DNA of 64,000 nt, from positions 52,254,399-52,318,398 of the forward strand of contig OX411552.1 in the NCBI GenBank assembly GCA_948146395.1, written 5' to 3'. Positions 42,796 to 54,298 of the stretch are shown in pieces. The translations under genes and the position numbers were made by a program. Source of the DNA: Fragum whitleyi. Taxonomy: Eukaryota > Mollusca > Bivalvia > Cardiida > Cardiidae. The stretch's first letter is position 1; each line of letters starts with the position of its first letter. The notes under the pieces were generated by a model. It was not told the DNA's origin and ran no database searches. It saw only the letters and a list, made by a program, of their open reading frames with translations.

Positions 42796-43572
42796 TTTCA
42801 AAGGTAACCCTCTTTCAAAATTGTTCAAGAAATTTTGATCCAATGAAAAACATGGATTTAATGCGTGTGGTTAATTTCCAAATGTGGTAATATGTGACTT
42901 TTCTCAGAATCTAATTGATAGGTACCAAACAAATTTTACATGAATGATCCTTCGATGATCCTTTATCAGTCTGAAAATTATAATTTACAATTTTTATTAT
43001 TACGATTATTGTGATCGGATAAAAAAAACTCTTTTATGGGCGGAGGTCATTCCTCTTTATGTTACATAGTGGAAACTTTGAAAATCCTTTTCTAAGCATA
43101 TAACTGATGGGTAGCAACCAAATTTGACTGGAATTATTTTTGAGTGACCCTTTATCAGTCTACCAAAATTATTGTGATCGGATGAAAAAAAATATTTTAA
43201 GGGCGGAGGCCATTTCTCTATATGTCATGTAGTGGAAACTTTGAAAATAATTTTCTAAGAATCTAACTGATGGATAGCAAACCAATTTGACTGGAATTAA
43301 CCTTGAGTGACCCTTTATCAGTCTCCAAAAATTATTGTGATTGGATGGAAAATATTTATTTTATGGGCACAGGCACATTTTCTCCGAATCTAATTAATGG
43401 ATACCAACCAAATTTCACTGTATGTTCTTTTGGCGAATTTTTATCAGACAATACAAAATTACTGTGATTGGATTAAAATTATGCGTTTAACTGAAGTTCT
43501 CATAATATATGTAGTCTCATAAGTATAGATTCAGGCCTGTGGGGCAAATCAGCTGTTTAAGCAGCTCTAGTT
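42796..43572 (+). mobile_element. HelB body with HelR 3' terminus
   Basis: HelB units (TTTTGATCCAATGAAAAACA, GGGCGGAGGTCATTCCTC, TGGAAACTTTGAAAATC) run to CAGGCCTGTGGGGCAAATC, palindrome AGCTG-tttaag-CAGCT and CTAGTTG. The 5' end is missing. With the two minus-strand ends to its left, the locus has HelR termini facing outward on both sides. Confidence 0.72.
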
Positions 43573-43954
43573 GTTATGCGTAGCGATTCCAACATAAACA
43601 TCTGAAGAACAAAAGGTGTTACTCACTGGCCTCAAACTATCTGACAATAATTGTGAAACGACTGATTCTTTACGAGAGATAGAACTTGAAGCCTTTATTA
43701 ATTTCCTTCAATATGTCCCTTTGTCTGTGAACTCCCATTGAACCCCAATAGTAATTCATGGAGAAACATGAATCGTCGATAGATCTATTTCACCTAATAC
43801 ATACAGATAGTGATTTTAGGATTTTCGTATTAAGTGATAGTTTAGGGACATGTAATATTTCTTACTTTCTTGTCTCTCCTGGTATGTGTACAAAATTCTT
43901 CAATAGAATTAAAGTAAGCTGACAAATGAAATAATAAAATTTTGTAAGCGAAAC
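43573..43954. other. No recognised feature
   Basis: Unassigned. Confidence 0.3.
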
Positions 43955-43955
43955 A

Positions 43956-44674
43956 TTTTAGCTGACCTGAGCACAAAGTGCCCAAGGTGAGTTATGATGA
44001 TCGATCATTGTCTGGCGTCCGTCTGTCCATTTGTCCATCCGCCTGTCTGTCCATTAATTAAAAAAATATTCTCCTCCCAAACTATCCACCAGATTTCAAC
44101 CAAACACCACAGAAATTATCCTCAAGACAAGGACTTCAAAATACTTCACAGAATTGGAATCCATTTGGAACTCTGGTTGCCATGGCAGATGAAAAAAAAT
44201 ATGTCTTTAATGGGCAGAGGTCATTTCTTCAGATAGGTTATTTGGTGGAATAGTAGTTGTAGTGTTTAATGAAAAGTGGATAGATCTACAATCAAAATTT
44301 TGCAGACAAAGTACCAGTGTATTGTGCAGTAACATTCTATTGGTGTTGAAATTTTTACATTTGGATTTTAACCAAATTTCACTAGAATGATCCTTAGGTG
44401 ACCCATTATCAGATTACACATAATTATTGTGATTAGATAAGAAATATGTGTGTAACTGGTAGAAGTCAAATTTCAATGTTATTCACTGTTCATGAGTTTT
44501 TTTTATGCAGAAATATTTCAGCATATGACATTTATAAACACTTATTTACTTGAAATAAACATTCACTCATTCATTCACTTCAATCCTCGTTTAAACGGCC
44601 TTATCAACTTCTAATAATCATTATCAAGATATTCAGGCCTGTGGAGCGACTCAGACGCTCAAGCGCGTCTAGTT
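43956..44674 (+). mobile_element. Chimeric element: HelA 5' end, HelB/R-type 3' end
   Basis: The 5' hairpin AGCTGACCTGAGCACAAAG...GTGCCCAAGGTGAGTT and GATCGATCATTGTCTGGCG are HelA type. The 3' end reads CAGGCCTGTGGAGCGACTCA, hairpin GACGC-tcaa-GCGcGTC, TAGTTT, which is HelB/R type. The body contains ATATTTCAGCATATGACATT and TTCACTCATTCATTCACTTC. The 5' and 3' inverted repeats therefore do not match each other, unlike in standard copies. Confidence 0.72.
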
Positions 44675-44729
44675 TGATACAACATTTATCCATTTCCTCA
44701 AAATTGATTAAAATTGTTACCTTAAAATC

Positions 44730-45838
44730 GAAATAAGCCCTATGCTGTAGGGCCGCATTGCGATCGGTCACTTTTCTCTTGTAAAATAGGATGGGGGAAA
44801 TATACGATTAAATGAGTTAAAACCTAATTCTATCCATTTGTAAAGAGAATAATGCAGGTTCGTGATTGTGTGGCCCCCATGTTACTAATTAGACAGGTTT
44901 ATATCACATAGGATTATCTTTATTGCGATAGACGGAAAGAGCAACATTCAAAATTCGTAAAACGTGATTATGTTGGATGCATCGATCTGAATTTTTCAGA
45001 GAAGCCATTGACATGCTGTAAATTCCAGCAGTGAAAATCGAGTTATTCTCTGTAGCAGTATACCTTGGATACTGGGATTATTTTGTTTGACAAAACACAT
45101 GGAAAGGGGCCATCATGGTGGATTTCCACTAAAAATATTCTTGTCTGCGTTTTACAGTCCACACATATTATCAGATTTCCTAATTTTGAAACTTTTACAG
45201 GATGATTGTAGGATTAAAATCAAGGTTCCTTTCGAAAATTAGGCCGAAATGTCTGAAAACACGGGAAAGGGGGGCTGGTGGAACTTCACTCGAAATATTC
45301 TAGTTTAAGTCCACAAATAGTTTCGAATTTCCTTGAAACTATTGCTCATTTTAGGGTATTAGGGAAGAGTCCTTTCAAAATAAGGCGGATCTGTAGGAAA
45401 CATAGGAAAAAAGGGTCTCTTGGATTTTTGCTCAAACTTGTCTTGTTTAAGCTTTAAATTCACAAATATTATCAATTTTACCGAATATTTCTTAGTATGG
45501 TCGTAGGTCCATGCTTCGTGTAGAAAATATTTTGAAATTTACCGGAACGGAAACCAAAGGATTTATTAATAACAAATTTCTCGTCTGTACAATTTCGTCC
45601 ACATTATCTGATAGTCTAAAAACAATCGATTGCTCACAAGGAAGTTTCCGTTTGAATATTTTTTACGTCGGAAAAAGCGGGAAAAAAGCCTTATGTAGTT
45701 AGGCGATAAAATCCACCGGATTTCTCTGAAACTTAAGCATGTTGTTTGTAGGAACAGTAGGATGTTTTTTTTTTTTGTTTTTTTTTTTTTGAAAATAGAG
45801 TCGACCCGTTAGAAAAACAGGGAAAGGGTGCTAATGCA
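44730..45838 (+). mobile_element. Possible HelX element or fragment
   Basis: GCCCTA-tgctg-TAGGGC (44737-44753) is followed by CGCATTGCGATCGGTCAC, recalling the HelA order hairpin-CTATTGTGATCGATC. From 45040, ~145-165-bp units carry CCACAAATATTATCA, GATGATTGTAGG and AAACACGGGAAAGG. Similar units occur at 52.93-53.3 kb. The 63-codon frame at 45511-45702 is inside them. The 3' end is unclear; a T-rich tract lies at 45761-45791. Confidence 0.45.
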
Positions 45839-46033
45839 CTTTTAGCTTACAAGGTTAGCTTTTGTGATCATCGTTTGTCCGTCGTGCGTCGGAAGTCATC
45901 AAAAATTCTTTAAACATCCTTTCCTCAGTAACCAATGGGCGGAGGTCAACCAAACTTGTCAAAAATGTTCCTTGGATGACCCTTCTCACCCCTCCAAAGA
46001 TACGTAGGTGAGATCCACTGGACCACTCTTGTT
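45839..46033 (+). mobile_element. HelA-like mini-element (195 bp)
   Basis: TTTTAGCTTACAAGGTTAGCT is a shortened 5' palindrome. TTGTCCGTCGTGCGTCGG and one unit (TTTAAACATCCTTTCCTCAG) follow. The 3' end is GTAGGTGAGATCCACTGGAC, then CACTCTTGTT. Confidence 0.6.
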
Positions 46034-46246
46034 ACTCAAATTTTTAGCACGATTGTTTCCGGAGAAAATCACCTTGATCACCTTGGCGTGTTATCGATTC
46101 GATAACCCTTGACTCGTGAAGATGATTGACTGAATGAATGGGTAAATTCTGTACGATTTATTTTTAGCCGGCAAATCAAAAGGTCAAACGCGATTTCTGT
46201 GACTGCCAATCAGAGAGCTTCTTACTAACGGCATCGGTACCTTTTA
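46034..46246. other. No recognised feature
   Basis: Unassigned, with the palindrome TTATCGATTCGATAA at about 46091-46105. Confidence 0.35.
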
Positions 46247-46336
46247 ATCCCTATGGTTGACTGGCGAGCCTGTCTCAATCTGTCAGTATCGGAGGGTAGC
46301 GTAGATTGGGACAGGTTAACCAGTCTATCCCTATGG
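46247..46336. mobile_element. Tiny foldback element with 10-bp direct repeats
   Basis: ATCCCTATGG occurs at 46247-46256 and 46327-46336. Between them, GACTGG..CCTGTC.CAATCT (46259-46281) is inverted as AGATTG.GACAGG..CCAGTC (46303-46325), pairing at 18 of 23 positions around a 21-nt loop. A 9-11 bp duplication would fit Mutator-like elements, but the element is very small. Confidence 0.6.
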
Positions 46337-47366
46337 CAACCGGTTGTATACCGACGACTGTGTAGATAAACCCTTCATTCGTGGATTGAAGAAAATGCGT
46401 CGCATCGAAGACGCTGACTTTTTAGTACGTTTTTATTAGGTGATAGTCAGATTTATAAAATAAACAGAATATAAACCAATTCCTTTTATCATAATTAATA
46501 CGAATACTAAGCTTTTGTAATTATTATTATTTAGAACAGTGTCAATATTTTGATAATACTGTTAACTAAAATTACTCCATGTGCAAAACATGAAAAAAAA
46601 AAAAAAAAAAACGTAGTTATTAAAATTATATTTTATCCTCATTATCTTGAATTATTATCAAAACTTAAATAAAGCATGCGTGCTACTTTACGGTCAAGTT
46701 AAGGCATTACTAGATGGCAAAATATATCTTCTGTTTCAACTCTAAACACATTATTATTTCGAATAAATAAGACAAGAATTTTTATGTGACAGTTTATTAA
46801 TCCCTTTTATTTTTAAAAATATCTTTGCTTTTGGGGGATGAAAACATTTTGGTGAATCAGAAAATTTCCTCATTGTCCGTGAATGTTTTCCGAAATCCCA
46901 CTCAAAATACAGCAATATAAGGAGTTTGGATTAAGACATCTTTCACACTACAGGTATTTTTGCCGACTCAAAAAAATAGCATGAAATATTATTTTTTAGT
47001 TAATCTACCCCCCAACACACACACGCGCACCACCACTACCACACGAACCATACCTCCGCCACGTCATAAAGCAAGTTCATTGATTTATTTTGGAGTAAGA
47101 AAACGCAAACCCCCCCAAAAAACATTTAGGTATTGAAGAGGTAATTTTGAACAAGTTGAATCACCAAATATAATTTTTTTGTAATTCTTCCATAGAAGAA
47201 TATTTTGTATAGCCCCCCCCCCCAAAAAAAAAAAAAAAAAAAAACAACAAAAAAAACCATCAAACAAATAAAATAAAAATAAACTGTAGCCATGATATTT
47301 TAGACTGCCCAATAACAAAACACATATATATCATATGTTAAAGAGATAAAAATCAAACAATCCATT
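46337..47366. other. No gene; homopolymer tracts
   Basis: A18-20 at about 46591-46610. A C-run followed by a long A-run at about 47213-47245. The CA-rich phrase ACACACACGCGCACCACCAC lies near 47015. The minus-strand 77-codon frame at 47085-47318 is created by the homopolymers. Confidence 0.6.
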
Positions 47367-48420
47367 TTTTAGCTCCACTGGCTGTAAGCCACTGGGGCTA
47401 TTGTCATGGCGTTGTGTCCGTCGTGCGTCCGTCCGTCCGTCCGCCCGTGCGTGCGTCCGGTCGTAAACTTTTCTTTAAAAATCTTCTCCTCAGAAACTAC
47501 TGGATGGATTTCAACCTAACTTCACAGGAATGACCCTCTTTCAAAGTTGTTCAAGAAATTTTGATCCAATAAAAAACATGGATTAAATGGGCGTGGCTAA
47601 TTTCCAAATATGGTAAAAAGTGAGTTTTCTCAGATTCTAATTGATGGATACCAATTAAATTTTACATGAATGATCCTTGGGTGACCTTGTATCAGTCTAC
47701 AAAAAATCATTGTGATCGGATGGAAAATATGCATTTTATGGGCGGAGGTCAATTCTCTTTATGTTATATAGTGGAAACTTTGAAAATCATTTTCTCAGAA
47801 TGTTATTGATGGATATCAACCAAATTTCACTGGAATGATCCTTGAGTGACCCTTTATCAGTCTACAAAAAATCATTGTGATCGGATGGAAAATATGCATT
47901 TTATGGGCGGAGGTCAATTCTCTATATGTTATTTAGTGGAAACTTTGAAAATCATTTTCTCAGAATGTAACTGATGGATATCAACCAAATTTCACTAGAA
48001 TGATCCTTGAGTGACCCTTTATCAGTCTACAAAAAATCATTGTGATTGGATGAAAAATATGCATTTTATGGGCAGAGGTCATTTCTCTATATAATATATA
48101 TTATGGAAATTTTGCAAATCATTTTCTCAGAAACTAATATCTGAATACCAACCAAATTTCACTGGAATGATCCTTGAGTGACCCTTTTTCAGTGTACCAA
48201 AACTTATTTTGATTGGATGAAAATTTTATGGGCGGATTTCATTCCTCAATATGTTAAATAGTGGAAACTATGAAAATCATTTTCTCAGAATGTAACTGAT
48301 TGAATCATTTTCAACATCAGTAGAACCTCAAATATCTAAAGATCTAGTCAAAACGTTTATTTGCTTTTACAAGAATTTCATGCCTGTGGAGCGACTCAAG
48401 CCATTCATGGCTTTCTAGTT
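47367..48420 (+). mobile_element. HelB copy 4, complete
   Basis: Hairpin AGCTCCACTGGC-tgtaa-GCCACTGGGGCT, then CATGGCGTTGTGTCCGTCGT and the CCGT run. About five ~165-bp units follow. The 3' end is GCCTGTGGAGCGACTCAA, hairpin GCCAT-tc-ATGGC, TTTCTAGTT. Compared with copy 1 it lacks part of the first unit (the first GATCCTTGGGTGACC is reduced to GACC at about 47530). Confidence 0.9.
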
Positions 48421-49103
48421 ACCAATACATGTGGATTTGGATCGAACATTTCACGGGATTCTTTATTTTAAACGTCGCGAAAAAGTTGTTTCCGATAGCA
48501 AATTTAAACATTAAATTTATCGAAACATTGTGACTACCTACAACATGGGTACTTTTCAAATTAAAATAAATTCAAATAAATAAACAAATAAATAAATAAT
48601 GAAGATAAATATAAACAAATAAATGAATTAATTCTTCGGCTCCCACAATATCATTACACGAGATTTATTTTACACGGATAGCCCTACTAAAATTTGTTCT
48701 ATTATTTTCTTTATTTATTAAATTATTTTATATTTTATCCTATTTATTTCTCTAAGGTCATCTTATGTGATTAAAGAAAAGCTTGCTGGAAAAAAGAAGG
48801 AGAAAAATGAACAATTCAAGTAGATCTCCATTACCATTTCTAAATTATTTCTATAAGACGGCTTAATTCTTGCATTTATTCCAAATTTTAAATTTCGATC
48901 ATTATAATATAGATGCATTCTACTATATTGGATTTTGCCTTTGATGAGGTTTAAAAACAACGAAAACTTAAACCGGTATTGATTGATTAAATAACTTGAA
49001 AATTTAAACAAACATTGAAAAATCATCGAGGGTTGAGAACCTTTCATTGTACCATCAAATTATTTAAAAGATTTGTATAAAAGATATAGGATTTTCGATT
49101 AGT
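48421..49103. other. No recognised feature
   Basis: AT-rich, with AAATAAATAAATAA-type low complexity at 48575-48625. The 94-codon minus-strand frame at 48763-49047 is unsupported. Confidence 0.4.
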
Positions 49104-50329
49104 TTTTAGCTCCACTGGCTGTAAGCCACTGGGGCTATTGTCATGGCGTTGTGTCCGTCGTGCGTCCTTCCGTCCGTGCGTCCGTCCGGTCGTACACTTT
49201 TCTTTAAAAATCTTCTTCTCAGAAACTACTGGATGGATTTAAACCAAACTTCACAGGAATGATCCTTGGGTGACCCTCTTTCAAAGTTGTTCAAGAAATT
49301 TTGATCCAATGAAAAACATGCATTTTATGGGCGTGGCTAATTTCCAAATATGGTAAAAAGTGAGTTTTCTCAGATTCTTATCAATGGATACCAATTAGAT
49401 TTAATATGAATGATCCTTGGGTGACCTTGTATCAGTCTACAAAAATCATTGTGATCGGATAAAAAATATGCATTTTATGGGCGGAGGTCATTTCTCTATA
49501 TGTTATATAGTGGAAACTTTGAAAATCATTTTCTCAGAATATAACTGATGGATATCAACCAAATTTCTCTGGAATGATCCTTGAGTGACCATTTATCAGT
49601 CTACAAAAAATCATTGTGATCGGATGGAAAATATGCATTTTATGGGCGGAGGTCATTTCTCTATATGTTATATAGTGGAAACTTTGAAAATCATTTTCTC
49701 AGAATGTAACTGATGGATATCAACCAAATTTCACTGGAATGATCCTTAAGTGACATTTTATCAGTCTACAAAAAATCATTGTGATCTGATGTAAAATATG
49801 CATTTTATGGGCAGAGGTCATTTCTCTTTATATTATATAGTGGAAAATTTGCAAATCATTTTCTCGGAATCTTATTTTTGAATATCAACCAACTTTCACT
49901 GGAATGATCCTTAAGTGACATTTTATCAGTCTACAAAAAATCATTGTGATCGGATGCAAAATATGCATTTTATGGGCAGAGGTCATTTCTCTTTATATTA
50001 TATAGTGGAAAATTTGCAAATCATTTTCTCGGAATCTTATTTTTGAATATCAACCAACTTTCACTGGTATGATCCTTGAGTGACCATTTATCAATGTACC
50101 AAAAATTTTTATGATTGGATGAAAAATATGCATTTTATTGGCGGAGGTCATTCCTCAATATGTTAAATAGTGGAAACTATGAAAATCATTTTCTCAGAAT
50201 GTAACTGATGGAATCATTTTCAATATCAGTAGAACCCCTAATATCTAAAAGTCTAGTCAAAACATTTATTTGCTTTTACAAGAATTTCAAGCCTGTGGAG
50301 CGACTCAAGCCATTCATGGCTTTCTAGTT
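49104..50329 (+). mobile_element. HelB copy 5, complete
   Basis: Same 5' hairpin as copy 4 (GGCTGTAAGCCAC) and the same CATGGCGTTGTGTCCGTCGT leader. About six units follow, two of which (49740-49905 and 49910-50075) are nearly identical. The 3' end GCCTGTGGAGCGACTCAA, GCCAT-tc-ATGGC, TTTCTAGTT is intact. Copies 4 and 5 are close relatives. Confidence 0.9.
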
Positions 50330-51240
50330 GTTATTTGTAGTCTTACTAAGTATCACAACTGAAAGGATAAAGCGCAATTCTAAGGGTTAAAATCACACCT
50401 GGAAAGTAGCCCTGGGGCATATTGACCTAACATACCTCCCGCTGTCGGACCTTATTGTAAAATGGTTACTGATTGGTCCGCCTCGTTTTCCGTTCTGTGA
50501 CGTCAAGCGTACAGAAATTACCCATTCAATCAGCCAAGGGTAAGATAAGTAAAACGTTCGTAACCCTTGGCACGACAAGATGATCTCTGGTGTTATTGCA
50601 GATATCTCTATGGAACTTGGCATGTGCGTTACCATCCCAAGCGATACACATACTATCAAGAGGGATAACTCTGGAAGCATTTTTGTAAGAGTTACACCAC
50701 AATAGAGGTATTTCACGTAATTATCTCTCTTGCGTACTCTCCAGTCAAATTTACATAACAATGCAAACGAGGGGGCGTCCTTCTTTTCTCCACTCTTTAT
50801 TTCATTGAAATTTATCCGAATAAATCAGTCGATTTCAACTATTGATAAAATAGATCATTAATCTTTTATAATTCAAACCAATACTTAAATGTCATTAGAA
50901 ACTATTTCGACCGCTTTTAGTAATTTTTATGTTTAAATATTGACAAAAAACGACGTTTGATTTTAGTTGGGTGTAATGAATTGCAGATATAACTCTTCAG
51001 AGTTTATCCACTTGATGAATTTATATTTGGTCGAAACAGATACTCTCCATCGAAAATTTACCGTTTTGAGAAATCACTTCAATATGATAGTTTGTATGGA
51101 TTTCTTTCGTTTTGACTATTCATTTTCATTATTTCAATACTAGAACTCGTCACAAATCGATCGTAATTGATTATCTAAATATACAAAAAAGAGAGATTAA
51201 AATAAAGAGATAATAAAAAACAGACAACAAAACGGCAGAC
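50330..51240. other. Non-repetitive stretch with CCAAT- and CRE-like motifs
   Basis: GATTGG (inverse CCAATC) at 50471-50476 and a perfect TGACGTCA at 50498-50505 lie 21 bp apart. An open 122-codon minus-strand frame (50393-50761) spans the same DNA. It has a fairly hydrophobic middle (LPELSLLIVCVSLGMV) but no domain I recognise. Neither the frame nor a promoter is established. Confidence 0.3.
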
Positions 51241-52848
51241 GACAGAATGCAAATTCGACACATGTTTTTTTTTTCTCTCTCTCTCTAACGAAAAATAAAA
51301 TAAAACACGAAACCATATCGAGAGAGAAAGATAATGTGAAAGGGGAGAATAGTTCCACCGTGGGTTAATTATTTCGAGTTGCTATTTCATTTTAATAATG
51401 ATTCAAATTTGAACACATACTTACATTGGGAAGGGCTTTTAAATACATTGGAAACGTGCATTCGCTGTTTCGAAATTAAAGATTTGTAGTTCTGAATTTC
51501 ACTTGATTTCTCTTCGTAAAGCCTTTTTTTAACACTCACCTCTTACGAATCCAATTAATTTTCCAAATTCATGACTTATTGAACGCATTATTTAAGTACC
51601 CCTTTTATGGATATATATTGATCTTGAAGATGTGATAGAAGTTGAATACGATTACGTAATACCATATGTCACATATGACGCTTAATTGTCACCAGTACAA
51701 TGTTTATTTAGCGCACGTGTTGTAACTTATAACTGCTGCCTTAGTGTTTTACCGCTCTTTGATCTGGGGTCTATGGCATATTGAAAAACCCTTTCTAAAA
51801 TCATTAACAAACATGAAGATTAAATTCAGCCCTACATCTTTTAACGCTTAAGTTTTATCAAGCAATATGAAAAACAGCAGTGCTACAAGGGGCTTGTGCT
51901 AAAATATTTTAACGATTCTAAATGAGTATCAGATATATGGCCCCTATACGATGAAAACATTAACCTAACTTTAACTAAGTCTGGTCTTTCTGTGCTTTTT
52001 AAAAAATACCACATATTTATCTATTTAATATTATCATTAAATATTTCCTTAGTATGAAAATTTCTTGTGCAAAAAAAACCCGCTGTTGTGAAAAGATAAC
52101 ATTTTCACAAAGAAATATATATTGCACGGTCAAAATACATTGTATCACATAGGTCTACTTTTCCTCAATCATGATTCACAGAGTGAAAGATCGTCAATGT
52201 GTTGGTTTCAGTTTTCTCTTTGTCACGAAGTTTCAACAGAGCAATATCACAAACTATCTATGAAACGAGGTGGCGTATTTGGTTAGATTATTCGCTCAAC
52301 GATTTATTTATTTATTTTATTTCTTATTATTACTTTTTGCAAGAATACATTTCCTTGACTCAGTGTGCTAATTACGATGTGATGGTAATATACAAAGCAA
52401 TTACTATATAAAGAAATAATTGAGAAGGCTATGTATTTTTTTTTTATTTTTTTATTTTTATTTTTTTTTAGTAATACATGTATTGGTATTTTAATGAAAA
52501 GAGCGAAATAAATGATAAGATCTGAATAAAAAAAGGAATAATATACGAACAAATATAATTCAAGGCAAACTTTGATGACAAAATTTAAAAAAAAAAGTCA
52601 GTACATAATTACCAACAAGAAATACAAAAAACTTCTTCATAGGTAAGGAACGCGAAATAGAGTTAGATTAATATAAGTTAATCAAAAGCAAAAAATAGAA
52701 AAATGACAAAAATAAGCATGAAGAATTAAAGCATTAAAACTACATTCTAATTATGTGTAAAAATAACTGATTTCGTTTATAACGACGAGTATTTTGTGGT
52801 TTAAAATATATCATTTTTGTATAAACTATTACTGGACTAAAATGACAT
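51241..52848. other. No gene; low-complexity tracts
   Basis: T10 plus (CT)n at about 51265-51290, and long T-rich blocks at 52300-52340 and 52435-52470. Frames at 52199-52411 and 52304-52552 come from these tracts. Confidence 0.5.
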
Positions 52849-53465
52849 TGCCCCCTCGTTTGTATAAGGGGCGGAGTCGAGAGATTTCCGCGCATGCGTA
52901 GACTTATGTGAAATAGGTCTATTAGTCTACAGTTAGTCCACAAATAAAATTAAATCCAACAATATTATGAAACTCATCTGAAATTTTTATGGGGTGATTG
53001 TAGGGTCAAAAGGAAGCTTTATTTTGTAAATGGGGTGGATGTTTCGATACACGAGAAAAGGGACATTGGATTTACATATGAAAAATATCTTCATTTATAA
53101 AAATTGATCCACAAATATTATATAATTGAACTTCAAAATGATGATTATAGGGCCCTAAAGAAGGATTTTCGTGAAGAGACGGAACCATCGGAACACTCAT
53201 AAAAAGGGGCTGTAAGGTTTTCACTCAAATGTTGATTCTGTTGTTGTAAGGACGATTTTGTAGAAAATGGAATGAAAATAAAGGAAAAAGAACCTTAAGG
53301 ACCATTGTTTAAAACAATCAGAGACAGTCCTATTGCCTTATTATTCTAACGACTAAATATTCCTAAAGCAATATAGTTCATAAAATATACGATCACCCTG
53401 AGGAAAAAGACTCGATTGTCAGTATTCTAGCGTCTAAGACCTTCATTGGTCTCTATTGCTCTAGA
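52849..53465 (+). mobile_element. HelX-like element, tentative
   Basis: CCCC-tcgtttgtataa-GGGGCGGAG may be a 5' hairpin, followed by CCGCGCATGCGTAGAC. Two to three units echo 45.1-45.8 kb (CCACAAATA, GGTGATTGTAGGGTC, ACACGAGAAAAGGGAC). The 3' end may be AAGACC-ttcatt-GGTCT with CTATTGCTCTAG. The order fits the Hel plan, but each part is weak. Confidence 0.4.
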
Positions 53466-53553
53466 TGTTATCATAATGTTTGTTCAATGGTTTATAAAAA
53501 TGTAAGAGTACTAATATAAGGCAATGCTGAGTAAAAAGGTCATAAGGCCAAAT

Positions 53554-53760
53554 TTTTATGGCCCTCGCATCGATAGATCGGGGTATATTGTATAACCGGT
53601 GTTTGTCTGCCTGTCTGTCCGTTTGTGAAAAGTAAACCTGCGATCTAATTGTTTTTCTGTAACTTCGGTACTTATTTTGACCGTGATTGTTGTTAAGTCT
53701 CAAGTTAAAGTAACGAAGATTCCCAGACTGATAATGAGGGAATATTTCTTGATCCATCCA
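53554..53760 (+). mobile_element. HelC 5' end, copy 1
   Basis: TTTTATGGCCCTCGCATCGA and TAGATCGGGGTATATTG form a hairpin around ATCGAT. GTTTGTCTGCCTGTCTGTCC follows, as in other Hel leaders. A related tip is at 61.95 kb. No 3' end was found. The 98-codon minus-strand frame at 53461-53757 is antisense to it. Confidence 0.55.
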
Positions 53761-54298
53761 GTCAATTAAGTATTGTCAAGATATGTGACATGATGGGGAT
53801 TAATCCATCATCGCTCTCCTTAAGTCATTCAAACCCTATATCATGACGATTTTACGAGTTAACAGAATATACTTACATCCCCACTTCGGTGCCTTGTAAT
53901 CTAAACGATTTTAGCTCAACTGGCCAAAGGCCACTGTGGCTATTGTCATGACGCTGTGTCCGCCGTGCGTCCATCCGTCCGTCCTAGCGTCAGTGCGTTC
54001 ATGGGTCCGGTCGTAAACTTTTTTTTTTTAAAAAATCTTCTCCTCAGAAACTACTGGAAGAAACCGAACTTCACAATAAATATCCCTAGGGGACCATCTT
54101 TCAATGTTGTTCAAGAAACTTTTATCAAATGAAAAACATGGATTTAATGGGCGTGGCTAATTTCCAAGAATGGTAAAAAGTGAGTTTTCTCAGATTCTAA
54201 TTGATGGATTCCGATTGAATTTAATATGAATGATCCTTAAGGGACCCTTCATCAGTCCACAAAAAATTATTGTTATCGGATGAAAAATATGTATTCTA

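Noticed and set aside
50393..50761. 122-codon minus-strand frame as a gene
   Set aside because: No recognisable domain, no splice or transcript support, and possibly a repeat not otherwise sampled here.
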